The notes: generated by a model not told the origin, from the letters alone. DNA of 64,000 bases from Diplosphaera chodatii (GCA_032358165.1 JAALGY010000032.1:2914001-2978000); one strand, 5' to 3'. Positions 13,057-24,204 are shown, numbered from the stretch's first letter. Numbers and translations: made by a program.

Positions 13057-13075
13057 GTGCGCTTCGATAGCGCAC
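13057..13075. repeat. 6-bp inverted repeat, 7-nt loop
   Basis: GTGCGC (13057-13062) and GCGCAC (13070-13075) flank TTCGATA. It lies 10 bp after the larger hairpin. Taken alone a stem this short can arise by chance; the closeness of the two is what makes it worth noting. Confidence 0.45.
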
Positions 13076-13293
13076 GTGATGCGAGCGACTCATGGAATCT
13101 AGGCTGCGGAGAATCTAGCACGCCTCGCGAATGAGCTGGTCGCCTTCACGCGCTGAATGAGGCCGAGACGGCGGTTTCTGAAAATCCGGTCAGATGTCTG
13201 GGAGACGAAGGTCTGTGGGCTGGACTGGCGGCAGGGGCGCAGCCTGCAGAGGCGCTGAAGCAGCACTCGTTGCCGAGCCTGTCTGCGTCCTGC

Positions 13294-14579
13294 ATGGCTG
13301 AGCGGGAGGTCGCGGAGCGGCAGCCATCCAGCGGCTCGGTGGCGGCGGGCCCCTCGTTGCCTGACGGCTCCGCTGGGTTCAAGGCCGGCGTGTCCTGCGG
13401 CAGGGGTCGTCGCCTGCAGGCGCCCACCGCAGCCCCTGGGCGGCCTCAGTCACATGTGGCGGCAAGCGCTGTGAGCATGCCGCTGCGAGACAACCAGCAG
13501 CCTGCAACCCCAGATAGCCACCTCTTCAGTGTATCGCCGGGAAGCGGGTCGGCGGTCAAGGGGCCCTACAGCAGCAGCACCTGGCAGACGACTGCAGGGC
13601 TGCTTGGCAGCGTTGCCGGGCGCAACAGTGGTCCGCCAGCCATTGGCACCAGCACTGCTGCAGCGAACGGCGTGGTGTCGAGCGCGGCCAGCCTGGCATC
13701 GGCTGCGTCAGCGCCGCCGGGGTTCCAGCAGCCACCTGCGCCGGGACGGCAGCAGACAGAGGAGGCGGATGGTGCTGCTGCGGCCCGCGAGCATGTGCGG
13801 CCGTCACCACTGGGGGGCACGATCAGCCCAGCGCCGCAGCAGATGGCCCTGTCGCAGCAGGCGGGCATGTCGCAGGGCCTGAGTCCAGCTCGAGCTGGCA
13901 ACCTCAACAGGGGCGCCCTTGAGCAGCAGCCTGCTGCAGCACAGCCAGCAGCCTTGGACACGCCGGCAGCCAGCCATGCACTGTTGCACGCAGTGCAGCA
14001 GCAGCAGCAGCAGCAGCAGGCAGCGGTGTTTGCTGCGGGGCAGGCCTACCGATTGGCAGTGGGGTCGCCCACCCGCGTGCCCACGCTGGCAGGCGGCGGG
14101 TCAGTTCCCGCGCCGCCACCGTCTGCATTCCAGGCGCCCCATCCCAGCCGCAGCAACATCAGCTCGCCGCAGGGGTTTGATGCGCTCGCAGCAGCCGTGA
14201 GCCAGGCAGGCTTCGACCCTTCGCAGGTGCCGGCTGCCCAGCTGCCCGTCTCCAGGCCTGAAGACCGGCCACAGATGCCGACCAGCAACGCTGCGCTCGC
14301 TGCTGCGCTGTCACAGGCCATCCCGTCGGCCCTGTACAACATACCGGCTGCTGCCTACGAATCCTTTGCAGCAGCGATTGGCCAGAGCAGCGGCACCTTC
14401 AGCCCTCCGCCAGTGCCACGGCGATCGTCCAGCACCGCTGCTGACGACTACCACAGGATGTTGGGAGCTGAGGACCCCAATGCAGCAGCCTTCTTCAGCC
14501 ACTCGCCAAATGGCATGCCAGGGTCTGCGTCATACAACAGCCTGATATCAGGCAGCAGCGTGCTGGCTCAGTTGGCAGC

Positions 14580-14621
<42 letters not shown>

Positions 14622-15644
14622 CCAACAACACGCAGCAGCGCTTGCCACCGGCCAGCAGATGGGGATGGCTGCTGCTGAGGCAGAGCAGCTGCAGCAGCAG
14701 CAACAACAGCAACAGCAGCATTTGGCAGCCAGTCAGCACATCGCCAAGCTGGAGGCGACGCACAAGCTAGCTGCAAGCCAGCATCTTGCAGCGAGTCAGC
14801 AGCTGGTCGCTGCGCAGAACCTGGTTGCAGCCCATCAGCTGGCGGCCAGCACAGCGGTGCAGCAGGGGTATGATGGTGGCCATGTGCTGAACCCGCTGTC
14901 ACGCACTGTTTCACATGCTTCGTCGGGGGGAGCGTCGCATGCAGCGCAGCAGAAGCTGGAGGGCCGTGTGCTGAGCCCCTCGTTGCAGCAGCAGGCGGCG
15001 CACAATGCGCATCAGCAGCAGCAGCAGCAGGCAGCTGCCATTGCTATGCAACAGCAGCAACAGCAGGCTGCAGTTCAGCAGGCTGTGGCTGCGCAGCAAC
15101 AGGCGGCGCAGCAGGCGTTCGAGAGCAGTGCCCAGACAGCTGTGCAGCTGGCGTCACTGCACCTGCCGCCTGGTCAGCAGTACGACACGATCTCCCGCAC
15201 ATCCTCGCATCTCTCGCACGGATCGTCCATCGCATCGCAACCGCAGCCGTCGTACAGCGCCCTGCAGCCCAGCCTGCCGCATACATCGAGCGCACTGCCG
15301 GCATCGTCACACTATGACAGCGGTGGACCCAAAGGCCTGACGCCGCAGCAGCTTGCCAATGCGCAGCAGCAGGCAGCCGCTGTCAATGCTGCCATGAACC
15401 CGCAGCAGCAGGCCCATTCGCAGCTGCCAGCACAGCAGCAGCAGCAACAGCAGCAGGCAGTGGCGGCTGCGCAGCAGGCGGCCGTACAGCAGGCTGCTGC
15501 AGCTGCGCAACAGGCGCAGCAGCAGCAGGCAGTCGCTCAGCAGCAACAGCAGCAGACGGCTGTTGCGGCCGTCGCAGCAGCTGCCGCCCATCAGCAGGCA
15601 CTGCAGCAGCAACAGGTGCAACAGGCGGTTGCTCAGCAGGCAGC

Positions 15645-15681
<37 letters not shown>

Positions 15682-17659
15682 CAGCATGCCGCTGCAACAG
15701 CTGCAGGACAGCCTGTGCTTCCTGACATCCTGTCGCCAACACATGCGCAGCAGGCAGCGGCACAGCAGACGGCACAGCAGGCCATGGTGGATGCAGCCTT
15801 TGATGCCCGCGGTGGCATGTTTGCTGGCGCTGCTGGCATGCCTGCCCCTGCGGCATTCCCGCCACCTGGCGCCGGCGCCTTGCAGCAGCAGGGCTTTGAT
15901 GCACTGAATGGCGGCGCAGCCTTTGACGCCGCCTTTGCAGCGCGGCAACGAGGCCTGGCCAAGTTCCCAGTGCCGGCGGTCAAGCCGCCTGAGCTTGCTG
16001 ACTATGTGCCGGTGGCGCAGTATGAGAAGGTGAAGCGGGAGGCGGCCCGGCTGGCCGCCGAGGTGGAGCGCCTCGACAAGGAGGTCATCCGCCAGAAAAC
16101 ACTGCGGGAGACGGAGCGCAACGAGTTTGCTGAGGCCAAGGACCGGCTGAAGCACAGCTGGGCGGCGGACCGCGACGACTTTGCGCGCGTCAAGGACGCC
16201 CTCAAGAAGAAGAACGCGGACCACCACGTGCAGAACGGCCGCCTGTCGCAGGCGCTGAAGGAGTCGGAGGCGGTGTCACGCAGCCTGCGGGAGCTGTGCA
16301 TCCAGGCCGCGGTGCCGCTGCCGCCCGAGCTGGAGGGCCCCACCAACAGCGACCACGTGCTCAGCCTGTCAGAGGCCGCCAGGATCAACTCTGGCAGCGG
16401 CGTCTCGCGGCTGTCGGCTGACGTGTCCCGCGCGTCGGGCGGCATGGAGGGCGACGGCGGCGCCGCGATGCAGATGGCGCTGGCCAAGAGCCTGCTGTCG
16501 GACGGGTACAAGTCCTCCAGCGCAAGTGCAAAGAAGGCGGTCGACAGCTCCACAGATTCCTCCGGCGCTGCCGGCGGCGGCGGCGGCGGCATGGCACAAG
16601 CCGCTGCAGCTGCAGTGGCAGACGCCGATGCGGCTGCCGCTGCGGGGACACCCGCCACTGAGGCCCCCAAGGGCAGCACATCGGACGGTGCAGCGGCTAC
16701 AGTGCCCCAGCAAACCACTGCTGTCCCACAGCTAAGTGCAGACGGCTCCGCAGCAATGCTCTTCGGCGGTCATGAGGCGGGCGCACCCCCGGTGGTGATT
16801 GCCATTGCGCCGCCACTCGCTGCCGGCGTGGAGTCTGGCGATCCCCAGGCTATCGCTTCTGCAGCCACGGCGGCTGCCACTGCTGTGCTGGCCCAGGTGC
16901 TTATTGCTTGCTCCCTTCCACCCTTGCAGTCGCTCGTGGTGCAGCCGTCACAGATGATGATCAGCGATCGACGATACCTGTTTTGATGGCTTCCCTTACC
17001 TTGTGCATACGCTACACTGTCAGTCTGGCAACACCTCTCGTGTTTGCTACCCGCAGCAGACACCAGCAGCCGAGGGATCTTACAGTGGCAACACTGCAGA
17101 GGCGACCAGCGGTGAAGAGCCATCAGCAGAGCCAGCGGCCCCCGACACCGCTGCCGCAGCTGCTGCTGCAGCAGCGACGGCGGCAGCGGCGCTGGGGCAG
17201 CTGGCTGCTGCGCTGACAACACAGTACCAGGAGCAAGCCGAGGCGGCTGCGACTCCACCAAATGAGCCGGCGGCGGCGGCTGCGGAGAAGGATGCGCCCT
17301 CTGGCGCTCCATCTGCCGCGGTCGCCGTCCCCGGCCCAAGCAGGAGTCCTGCGCCTGGTGAGCAGGCCAACGGCGCTGCAATCGATGTGGTGGCAGCGGC
17401 CGCCAAGGCGCTGGCTGGCCTCTCCAACCTGATGCCTCCACCCAAACCAACATCGGCGCCGCCTGCTGCGGCGGCTCCCGCTGTGTCGACACCGGCGGCA
17501 GGTGCATCCACACCCGCCACAGCTGACATGGCCCAGGGCCCCGCGACTCCCCCTGCAACAGTGGGCGAGCCTGCTGGACCGCCGTCTGCTGCCGAAGGCG
17601 GTGCGGCACCACTGACAGAGGGGCCAGCAGTGCCGACATCCGCACCGTCAAGTTCGTAG
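13294..17659 (+). CDS. Polyglutamine-rich coiled-coil protein, 1401 aa
   Basis: I do not recognise a family. Two exons, 13294-16896 and 17057-17659, join in phase (codons GCC CAG / CAG ACA) for 1401 codons plus stop. ATG at 13294 (MAEREVAERQ) is the first in frame. Residues 1-900 are dominated by Q, A, S and P, with pure CAG runs. A segment at about residues 900-1010 looks folded: after YVPVAQYEKVKREAARL comes a heptad-rich coiled coil of about 80 residues with many K, E and R, ending near SLRELCIQAAVPLPPELEG. The tail is Ala/Pro-rich and runs across the intron to the stop. This composition fits a condensate-forming or scaffold protein, perhaps in RNA or transcription regulation; that is inference from composition only. 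Confidence 0.8.
13996..14019 (+). repeat. (CAG)8 microsatellite in coding exon
   Basis: Eight uninterrupted CAG codons encode glutamine inside the first exon of the 1401-aa protein. Confidence 0.9.
14581..14619 (+). repeat. (CAG)13 microsatellite in coding exon
   Basis: Thirteen pure CAG codons followed by CAC CAA CAA CAC. This is the longest pure CAG run I saw in the window and a likely site of length variation between strains. Confidence 0.9.
15646..15678 (+). repeat. (CAG)11 microsatellite in coding exon
   Basis: Eleven pure CAG codons ended by CAT (His), in the most Q-dense part of the same protein. Confidence 0.9.
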
Positions 17660-18210
17660 GAGCTGCCATGCGCCGGCATGCTGGCTGGTGATAGCGTGCT
17701 TTAGAACCTCGCGTCTAAGGTGGGGCAGGCAGCAGTGGCGCCGGTGCGCAAGCTCAGCCGCGCTGCCATGCCTGCTCCGCTGCTGCGCAGGGGGTCTCAC
17801 CGTCAGACGCAAAGTTTGTGGTCAAGTGCAGTACTCTGAGACTCTTCTTCTGTGGAGGATGCAGAGCTGGGCTGTGCAACCATGGGTAATTGATTGCGGG
17901 TTAGCGGGGACAGCGGGATAATGGCACACTAGCTCATCCTTTCTGCATTCGATGGGCATCCGCCGCCACTTGAGCCGGGCCATTCTAGGGGGACCGAAGG
18001 ATCGTCAGGTCAGGTTGCGTGATGATGCCCACGAGTTTTGCTCAGCCTTGTTCCACTGGTGCACCACCCAACATGACAGCACTGTCGTCAGTGCCAGACT
18101 TAGGGGGGTGCTTGCGCGTGCTGCACTGCTTGCCATCACATGCTGTAAACTCGTAATGGTTTCACTCTCCTGCGCACAGCCAAGGCAGTGGCAACCTGTG
18201 CCATATGCAT
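17660..18210. other. Intergenic, tail-to-tail
   Basis: Lies between the stop of the polyQ gene and the stop of the rhomboid gene. It should hold both 3' untranslated regions. No additional exon was seen. Confidence 0.6.
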
Positions 18211-19602
18211 TCACTCACTGCCGACTGGTAGTCTTGACAGGAGCACGATCAGGATCACCCCGACTGCTGCCCCCGCTAGATGCGCTATGTGACTGACCCC
18301 ACTGGCGCCAATCACTGCCCCTGACCCGATCAGACGTGACTGACTGACCAGCTCCTGCTGGACCTGGGTGAACACAAACTGCCCTAGGATGCCCGCCTGC
18401 AAAGCAGTGCAACGTATGATGCTTCAAGTATGCCTGTAATTCATGAACACACATTGGCGGCACTCCACGGTGACTTTAGAGTAGGAATGTGCAGCACCTC
18501 GACGATTTTCTTGAGGCTGAAACCAGAACTCAGCTTCAAAAGCACGCTGACTGCATACCTGCCACCACAAGCAAAACACACGCAAGTATTACACAAGCGC
18601 AAACCCAGCACTGTCACATGCAAACAGTACAGCCACAACAGGCCTTACATGCCAAAGACTGCGCCAGATGCACCCAGGGATAGTGAGTTGCGTGGCAAAA
18701 CGAGGACCGATGCTATGCCGGCACCTTGCAATTGGCACAACACACCTTTCAGCTTTCAGGCATGATGACTAAGGCATGCATGGTACTAGGAGAGGAAGCG
18801 CCATTGCAGGAGCACTCCCTCTTTTATGCCTCTTTAATGTGTTCGCCAAAAGACTCACCCACGGCCGTGATGAGGTAAGTTGCAGTGACTCCAAGAGCGC
18901 CGCCATCTGTCTCTACCTCTCGGCCAAACACATACAGCCCAAACTGCGGCATGAGGGCATGTATGATCGTTTGTGAACTCCTGGCTGGTCTGCAATATGG
19001 CATTGACGTGTATGCACAACAGCAGACCTGACGCACCAGGTTTGAGCTGAGGTGCTGCCAGCTGCCATGGCTGAATGCGCTGGTGATAAACTGCCACCAG
19101 CGCGGCGCGCTGTGATTCAGGTACAGCAGCTTGGTCCAGCCCTGGTTGAGCACGTGGTCGAACACGAATATCGCCAGGTTGGCCATGATCAGAATGAACA
19201 ACGCATTGCCCGACTGGCTTGCAGCCCCCAGTGGTGCCTTCTGAGGGCTCTCTGTGCAGCGACATGAGTTGACACCCCGTCACAATTCCGAGAAAGCTGC
19301 ATGAAGGCGATGATGCTTCGGCATGGAGATTCAGGGATGGACACTCAATCAACTCTGGCACCTTGCTTCCGCACAGAGTACTGACGCAGCAGGTCATCAT
19401 CATTGACCGCCGCAACACACAGCCGTTGATTGTGTTGTATGGAGGATTTGTGATCGAAAGGGGCAGCTGTTCGCAATGATCTTGTGTGTCTGGTGGCCAG
19501 CGCATGGCTGGAGTTCAGCCGCAGCAGGCATGCTGTCCGGAAGCGGCATGGCCACTGCCCGCTGTGCACTACCGCTTGCTGCACCATCGACACCTTAGAC
19601 AT
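18211..19602 (-). CDS. Rhomboid-family intramembrane serine protease, plastid RBL-like
   Basis: Rhomboid protease that cuts membrane proteins within the bilayer, probably in the plastid envelope, by likeness to plant RBL10/RBL11. The N-terminal exon starts at MSKVSMVQQAVV (ATG at 19602; a second at 19587) and is rich in R, S and A like a transit peptide. Next come LFILIMANLAIFVFDHVLNQ (helix 1), SAFSHGSWQHLSSNL, GLYVFGREVE and VTATYLITAVG. A short exon near 18710-18650 supplies the active-site block PRNSLSLGASGAVFG with the catalytic Ser in GASG. YAVSVLLKLSSGFSLKKIVEV and ILGQFVFTQVQQELV follow. The last exon has HIAHLAGAAVGV with the catalytic His and ends at 18211. Both dyad residues are present. 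Exon edges are approximate. Confidence 0.85.
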
Positions 19603-19925
19603 GATCAAGCATGCGTTTGCAATCACGAGAGCAAGGGACTGCCAGCTGCAGTAAACAAACAGCACTGCTGTGTCCAACAGTGCTCACGACAGGTCAGCAT
19701 CTGTGGATCTCGTCACGTCATGTGAAACCTCTCGAAACTGACGTGAACGCCTGCATGATTGCATCGCGTGAATGTTTGCTTTGTGCAGTTGCACTAATTT
19801 CTGGGGGCGCTGAACACACCTGTCTTAGCCGCTAGTATCACAGCGGCACTTGACATCTCGTCTGAGTGCATGCCTGGTCGCAGACGATTGCAGTGCTTGC
19901 AGCTTTGATTGCAGCTCCCTGCACG
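19603..19925. promoter_or_regulatory. Compact head-to-head promoter interval
   Basis: Only about 320 bp separate the rhomboid start (minus) from the UFD1-UBX start (plus), so both 5' leaders and promoters must fit here. No core element was identified. Confidence 0.45.
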
Positions 19926-22014
19926 ATGTTGTCAGGAGAGCTCGCATCGCGGGCCGCTAAGCTGAAGCGAGAGCAGCAGGAGCGCATGCAGCAGAGGCAG
20001 CAGCGAGAGCAGGTGAACCGGGACGCCCTGCGCCGTCAGGAGGACCGCCTCCGGGCTGCAGAGGAGGAAGGCAGGCAGCGCCGCCTGGCAGAACTGGCGC
20101 GTCAGGACGAGCTGCGCCTGCAGGCGAGTGTATACATCACACCTGTTGCGCCAATGAGGCACCTAGCATGTGTCCAGACCTGGCGCCATCATTGGCTCCA
20201 ATGAATTCATCAGTCAACCAAGCCTCCATGCTAGCCGCTACAAGCAGCACCTCATTTCAATGGTGTGCGGTCGACCGTAGCTCATTAGCCCTGCTGCAGC
20301 GTGAGGCGGACATTGCAAACAATCGGGGCGTTGCATACGAGGCACAGCTGCAGGCAGTGCCCCTGGATGCGAGTGCAAACACACGTGGCATCAAGCGCGC
20401 TGCGGACAAGGTAAGCGCATTCTCATGACCATGCAAGGCTCAACAACATGACATGCAGCTGGTTCTCTGCAGCATGTGCTGGGTCAAACACACCAATGTT
20501 CGGTCGGAACAGGTGCTGCTGCCCGCTTCAGTTGGTGCCAGCCTGCTGCAGCAAAACGCCATGGTGGCCGGCACGCCCTACTTTGAGCTGCGCATGGCCT
20601 CGGGTGCACGCACGCACGCAGGGGTGCTGGACTACAGTGCAGCGGAGGGCACGATAGCGCTGCCGCTGCAGATTGTGCGCAGCCTGTGGGGTCCAGATGC
20701 CACGCTCGAGGCTGCCACCGGGCTGCTGCACGTCAAGTTTGTCCGCCTTGATAAAGGTGGGCGTTGTGTCAGGCCCGCCAGCTGCAAGAGCCATCTGCTG
20801 TCTCGGCGTGTGCAGCTCGGTCCAACTACAGCGGCTTGCTGCACAGCCTATTGCTATGTCTGCGCATGTGCAAACACAGCGCGGCATCACCAGACTCAAC
20901 AGGAGTGCGGTGCGCAGGTACCTATGTGAAGTTCCAGCCGCGGCAGGCGGCCTTCCAGAAGGAGCTGGGCGACAGCGTGAGTGATGCACTGGAGGGGGCG
21001 CTGCACACCCGCAGTGCGCTCTCCGTCGGCGACTGGATCTCCCTGGAACATGGCAGCGGAACCTTCGACCTGCGTGTCCTGGAGCTGCAGCCCTCGGCCT
21101 CTGTCAGTGTCATCGGTGAGTTGTGCAGCATCCAACCAGCGTGCCTCCTGCTGGGTAGTTGCAAGGCAGCAGCAGCTCCTTTGCCATGCACACCACGTGA
21201 AAGCAGCATCACCTGACGGCACTTGCAAGATTGGTGCAGATACCGAGATGGAGGCGGAGGTGGAGGTGTCCACAGAGACAGAAGAGCGGTTGGCAGCTGA
21301 GCAGCTGGCCGCAGCGCGGCGTGCTGAGCAGCTGGCAGCCATCCGTGTTGAGGAGCAGCGCAAGGCAGCGGCGGCAGCAGCAGAGGCCGAGCGGCATGCG
21401 CAGGCGGCGGCACGTCATGCTGCCGAGCTGGAGTCTGCCAGAAAGGTGTGACAGCTGTTGGGCAGCATGTTCGATGCAACCTCATGTATGTAACCTGCAC
21501 CTGGCAGGGGTGAGTTCTGTTACATATAGCATCCCACTGACGTGCTTTGATCAGTTGAGTTATGAGGGTGTGTGTGCTGCAGGCCAAGGAGGCGGCGCTG
21601 CCTGAGGAGCCGCCGGCAACAGCGCCCGACCCACTGGTGACATGCGTGCTGCGGTTCCCGGATGGCACCCGGCTGGCACGCCGTTTCCGCACCTCCGACC
21701 TGCTGCAGTCGCTGTTCGACTTCACTGACGCCAAGGTGCCACTCCATATTACATGCGAGCTTTGTACATGCTAACACCCTTGAAAGTGTCCTGCGTCCTC
21801 CCTTGCTATGCCACAGCATCTGATTCCATCGCCAGACATCTGAGCGGGAGTGTTGCTGCAGGGCTCGGCGTCAAAGCTTGCACCTGGGACGTACAAGCTC
21901 GTGGCACAGATGCCGCGCCGTGTGCTGCACCCCTCATCCTGCGGCCAGACCGTCACACTGCAGCAGGCGGGTCTTCAGAGGGGCCAGGAGATGCTGATGC
22001 TAGAGCCTTTATAG
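19926..22014 (+). CDS. UFD1-domain protein with C-terminal UBX domain (PRLI-interacting factor K-like)
   Basis: Probable CDC48/p97 cofactor in ubiquitin-dependent protein extraction. Seven exons sum to 420 codons plus stop: 19926-20123, 20300-20410, 20513-20756, 20918-21115, 21240-21445, 21583-21735, 21862-22014. Residues 1-75 are a basic, E/R/Q-rich helix (LKREQQERMQQRQQREQ) as in plant PRLI-interacting factor K. The UFD1 domain spans about 75-255 with HAGVLDYSAAEGTIALPL, VKFVRLDKGTYVKFQP and FDLRVLELQPSASVSVI. An A/E/R helix of about 60 residues follows. The last 85 residues form a UBX domain: CVLRFPDGTRLARRF, LQSLFDF, then YKLVAQMPRRVL. UBX domains bind p97. The first intron starts with GC (GCGAGT). 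From memory, the plant factor K ends in a zinc finger, so the UBX end differs. Confidence 0.9.
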
Positions 22015-22426
22015 GGTATATCCACGCTTCTCAGCTACGACGATGTCAGATGATGCCTGCTCAGGGGTAGCCGTGCATGGTTTCATCACGGCAACCCATC
22101 TGCCGTCAAACCTTTCCTTGCCTGCTGGCGGGCGTCTATGCAAACATGTATGCAGCAGGCAATGAATCATGCTGCCGTGGATGTGCGTAGCAGCTGATTA
22201 CAGTATGCGATCAGGATGTGTAATTTGCAGCACAAACCGGCATGCTACGCCAAGTCACGCTTGCTTTATGCACACCTTCCTCGCGCGAAACAACCGCCAG
22301 AAAAGCGCCTGCGGTCTCCTCAGCTTCCTTCGGTACTTCCCGTACTTCCCTCAAGTCGGCTGCTGAGCTTGCTCAACCCTCTCTTTGCTGCTTGTGCGCC
22401 GCAGCGGCTGCTGGTCAGCAGGCAGC
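22015..22426. other. Intergenic between UFD1-UBX and RPS14
   Basis: Holds the UFD1-UBX 3' region and the RPS14 leader. Just before the RPS14 ATG is a pyrimidine-rich stretch ending in GCGCCGCAG, which looks like a 3' splice site, so RPS14 may have a leader intron. GTACTTCCC is repeated twice at about 22333-22350. Confidence 0.5.
22219..22223 (+). terminator. TGTAA poly(A) signal candidate (UFD1-UBX)
   Basis: TGTAA, the usual green-algal polyadenylation signal, lies about 205 bases after the UFD1-UBX stop. Confidence 0.5.
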
Positions 22427-22876
22427 ATGGCGCCCAAGAAGGAGCGTGCCGAGAAGGAGAACGTCTCTCTGGGCCCATCCGCTCGGGAGGGCGAGAATGT
22501 CTTCGGTGTCTGCCACATCTTTGCTTCTTTCAACGACACATTCGTGCACGTCACGGATCTGTCGGGCAAGGAGACGATGTGCCGCATCACCGGCGGCATG
22601 AAGGTCAAGGCGGATCGCGACGAGTCCTCGCCATACGCAGCTATGCTTGCAGCCCAGGACGTCGCCATCCGATGCAAGGAGCTGGGCATCACAGCGCTGC
22701 ACATCAAGCTGCGCGCCACAGGCGGCAACAAGACAAAGACGCCCGGCCCGGGCGCGCAGTCTGCTCTGCGTGCGCTGGCCCGCGCCGGCATCAAGATCGG
22801 TCGCATCGAGGATGTGACGCCCATCCCCACCGACTCCACACGGCGGAAGGGCGGTCGGCGTGGACGGCGGCTGTAG
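22427..22876 (+). CDS. RPS14: Cytosolic 40S ribosomal protein S14 (uS11)
   Basis: Component of the small ribosomal subunit platform. An uninterrupted frame of 149 codons starts at the ATG at 22427 ([18 protein letters not shown]). It shows the uS11 hallmarks [75 protein letters not shown] and the basic end [13 protein letters not shown]. Length and sequence are those of the eukaryotic protein, not plastid or mitochondrial S11. The coding part has no intron, unlike most neighbours. TGTAA follows at 22989. Confidence 0.98.
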   Translation: MAPKKERAEKENVSLGPSAREGENVFGVCHIFASFNDTFVHVTDLSGKETMCRITGGMKVKADRDESSPYAAMLAAQDVAIRCKELGITALHIKLRATGGNKTKTPGPGAQSALRALARAGIKIGRIEDVTPIPTDSTRRKGGRRGRRL

Positions 22877-22988
22877 GCAGCCATGGCTGTGGGGCCTTTT
22901 TGTTCCCGAGCAGCGGGCCAGAGTCCAGCATGGGGACACCTTGTCTGCCTGGCGGGGTGCAGATTGCCGCTGTGCAACGGTGAAAGTA

Positions 22989-22993
22989 TGTAA
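22989..22993 (+). terminator. TGTAA poly(A) signal candidate (RPS14)
   Basis: TGTAA about 113 bases after the RPS14 stop, a normal distance for this signal in green algae. Confidence 0.6.
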
Positions 22994-23400
22994 ATTCGCA
23001 TCAACGGCAGACAGGCTGTTGGAAGGTTGCCCACGCCTTTAGTAGCATCGCTCGACACTTGTTCCACTGACTGGCATGCTCAGCAATAGACTGGCATGGA
23101 ATGAACAACAGCGCAACCCTCGCGTGCCTCACCAAGCACAGCAGAGACAACCCCTGGATTCCATGCCCCAACCTACGTGCAAGGGGAATAGAAGCTTGCT
23201 ACGTGCTGATTCACAGCAGGTTGCAAGCAATTTCATAGTTCTCCGTGTGCTGCCAGCTCCTCAACATCAATTTGCATGCTGCAACTGTGCAAGAGCTAAA
23301 GTTTCCTGACATATACGCTTGCCTCAGAGACACGTGCCTGGGCAACAGGGTCGCGTTTGTCTGAGCTTTGAGTTGCTTTCAGGTCCACATTGACGTTCTG
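22994..23400. other. Intergenic between RPS14 and NDUFS6
   Basis: About 400 bp with no exon or repeat that I can support; presumably the NDUFS6 promoter and leader. Confidence 0.5.
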
Positions 23401-24199
23401 ATGGCACTTGTTCAGGCAGCATTGCGTCGGGCTGCAAGCCCGTTTCTGCGAAATGCATCAGCGTGCAGCTCGTCAGGATGCTCAGTGAGGCTTGAAAGCA
23501 GCGATGCCGTTGCACAGCGGGCCAAAGAGAATGAGGGCAACACTGTCACCGTCACTGGCGCAGCTTTTCCAGGAGACCTGCGGTCCACCAGCGGCCTGGG
23601 AATTGGCGACGGGATTGAGGACCATACAGGGAAATGGCTTCAGGTTCGCTTGTCAGCACGTCATCGGCCGTTTGCTGCAGGCACACACCTGTGCGGCTCA
23701 TGACGCTCACATATATGAAGCCTGGCAATCAAGTTGTTCACTGCTTGCAGAGCGACGTGTCGCAAGGCAACACCAAGTCGCCAATGCAGTATGTTCACGA
23801 GCACGAGCCGATGAAAGTGCACGGGCTGACAGTGGCGTCCTATGGATGTGCGTGCCCCGCATGTTGGCCGCATGTATGATGCAGCCCATCTGCATGTAGT
23901 ATGCAGGATCACTGCAAAAGCATGAATCAACAGCTTGATCATGCAGCTGACGATCCTGCGCTGGGTGCCCCCGTTGAGTATATTGATTTGCGGGGCACAA
24001 CACGGGAGAAACCAGCGACATGCAAGTACACTGGCAACAAGTACTACTCCGAGGTGCGTCAGGGTTGACCTACAGACCCTGTTATCTGACAGCACCAAAT
24101 GACGTGAACACTCGACGATCTCAGCGAGTTCAGGTGCTTGCAATTGATCATGTTTTTGTTGTGCAGGACTGGAGGTACCCTGGCAAGCTTTCGCATTGA
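23401..24199 (+). CDS. NDUFS6: NADH dehydrogenase iron-sulfur protein 6-like (complex I 13-kDa subunit)
   Basis: Accessory subunit of mitochondrial complex I. Exons 23401-23643, 23751-23847, 23947-24053 and 24167-24199 join in phase to 159 codons plus stop. The first 45 residues (MALVQAALRRAASPFLRNAS) look like a mitochondrial presequence. Homology to plant NDUFS6 is clear in DGIEDHTGKWLQ, KSPMQYVHEHEPMKVHGLTV, DDPALGAPVEYIDL and ATCKYTGNKYY. The family normally binds zinc through a Cys-His-Cys-Cys set (plant: VACEG, GHPIEF, CKYCG). Here the matching places read VASYG, GAPVEY and CKYTG, so only one of four ligands is kept. The C-terminus is also longer (YSEDWRYPGKLSH instead of VQDHHH). The identity is solid; whether the protein still serves complex I is open. 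Confidence 0.85.
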
Positions 24200-24204
24200 C
24201 GATG

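Larger units (their letters stand above)
12826..13293. other. Divergent intergenic region with two hairpins
   Basis: Shared upstream region of the UPF0548 gene (minus) and the polyQ gene (plus). No exon was seen. Two inverted repeats lie close together at 13021-13046 and 13057-13075 and are listed separately. They would fall in the promoter or 5' leader of the polyQ gene. Confidence 0.6.

Noticed and set aside
14581..14619. Regular repeats as a possible CRISPR array
   Set aside because: Pure codon repeats without spacers inside a eukaryotic coding exon.
15307..16227. Minus-strand open frame of 306 codons, very Leu-rich
   Set aside because: It is the antisense of the CAG-rich exon; CTG repeats read as Leu and give long frames without stops.
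16002..16718. Minus-strand open frame of 238 codons
   Set aside because: Antisense to the coiled-coil and Ala-rich part of the polyQ protein, with no independent motif or splice support.
22351..23067. Minus-strand open frame of 238 codons
   Set aside because: Antisense to the intact RPS14 gene; high GC content keeps the opposite frame open.
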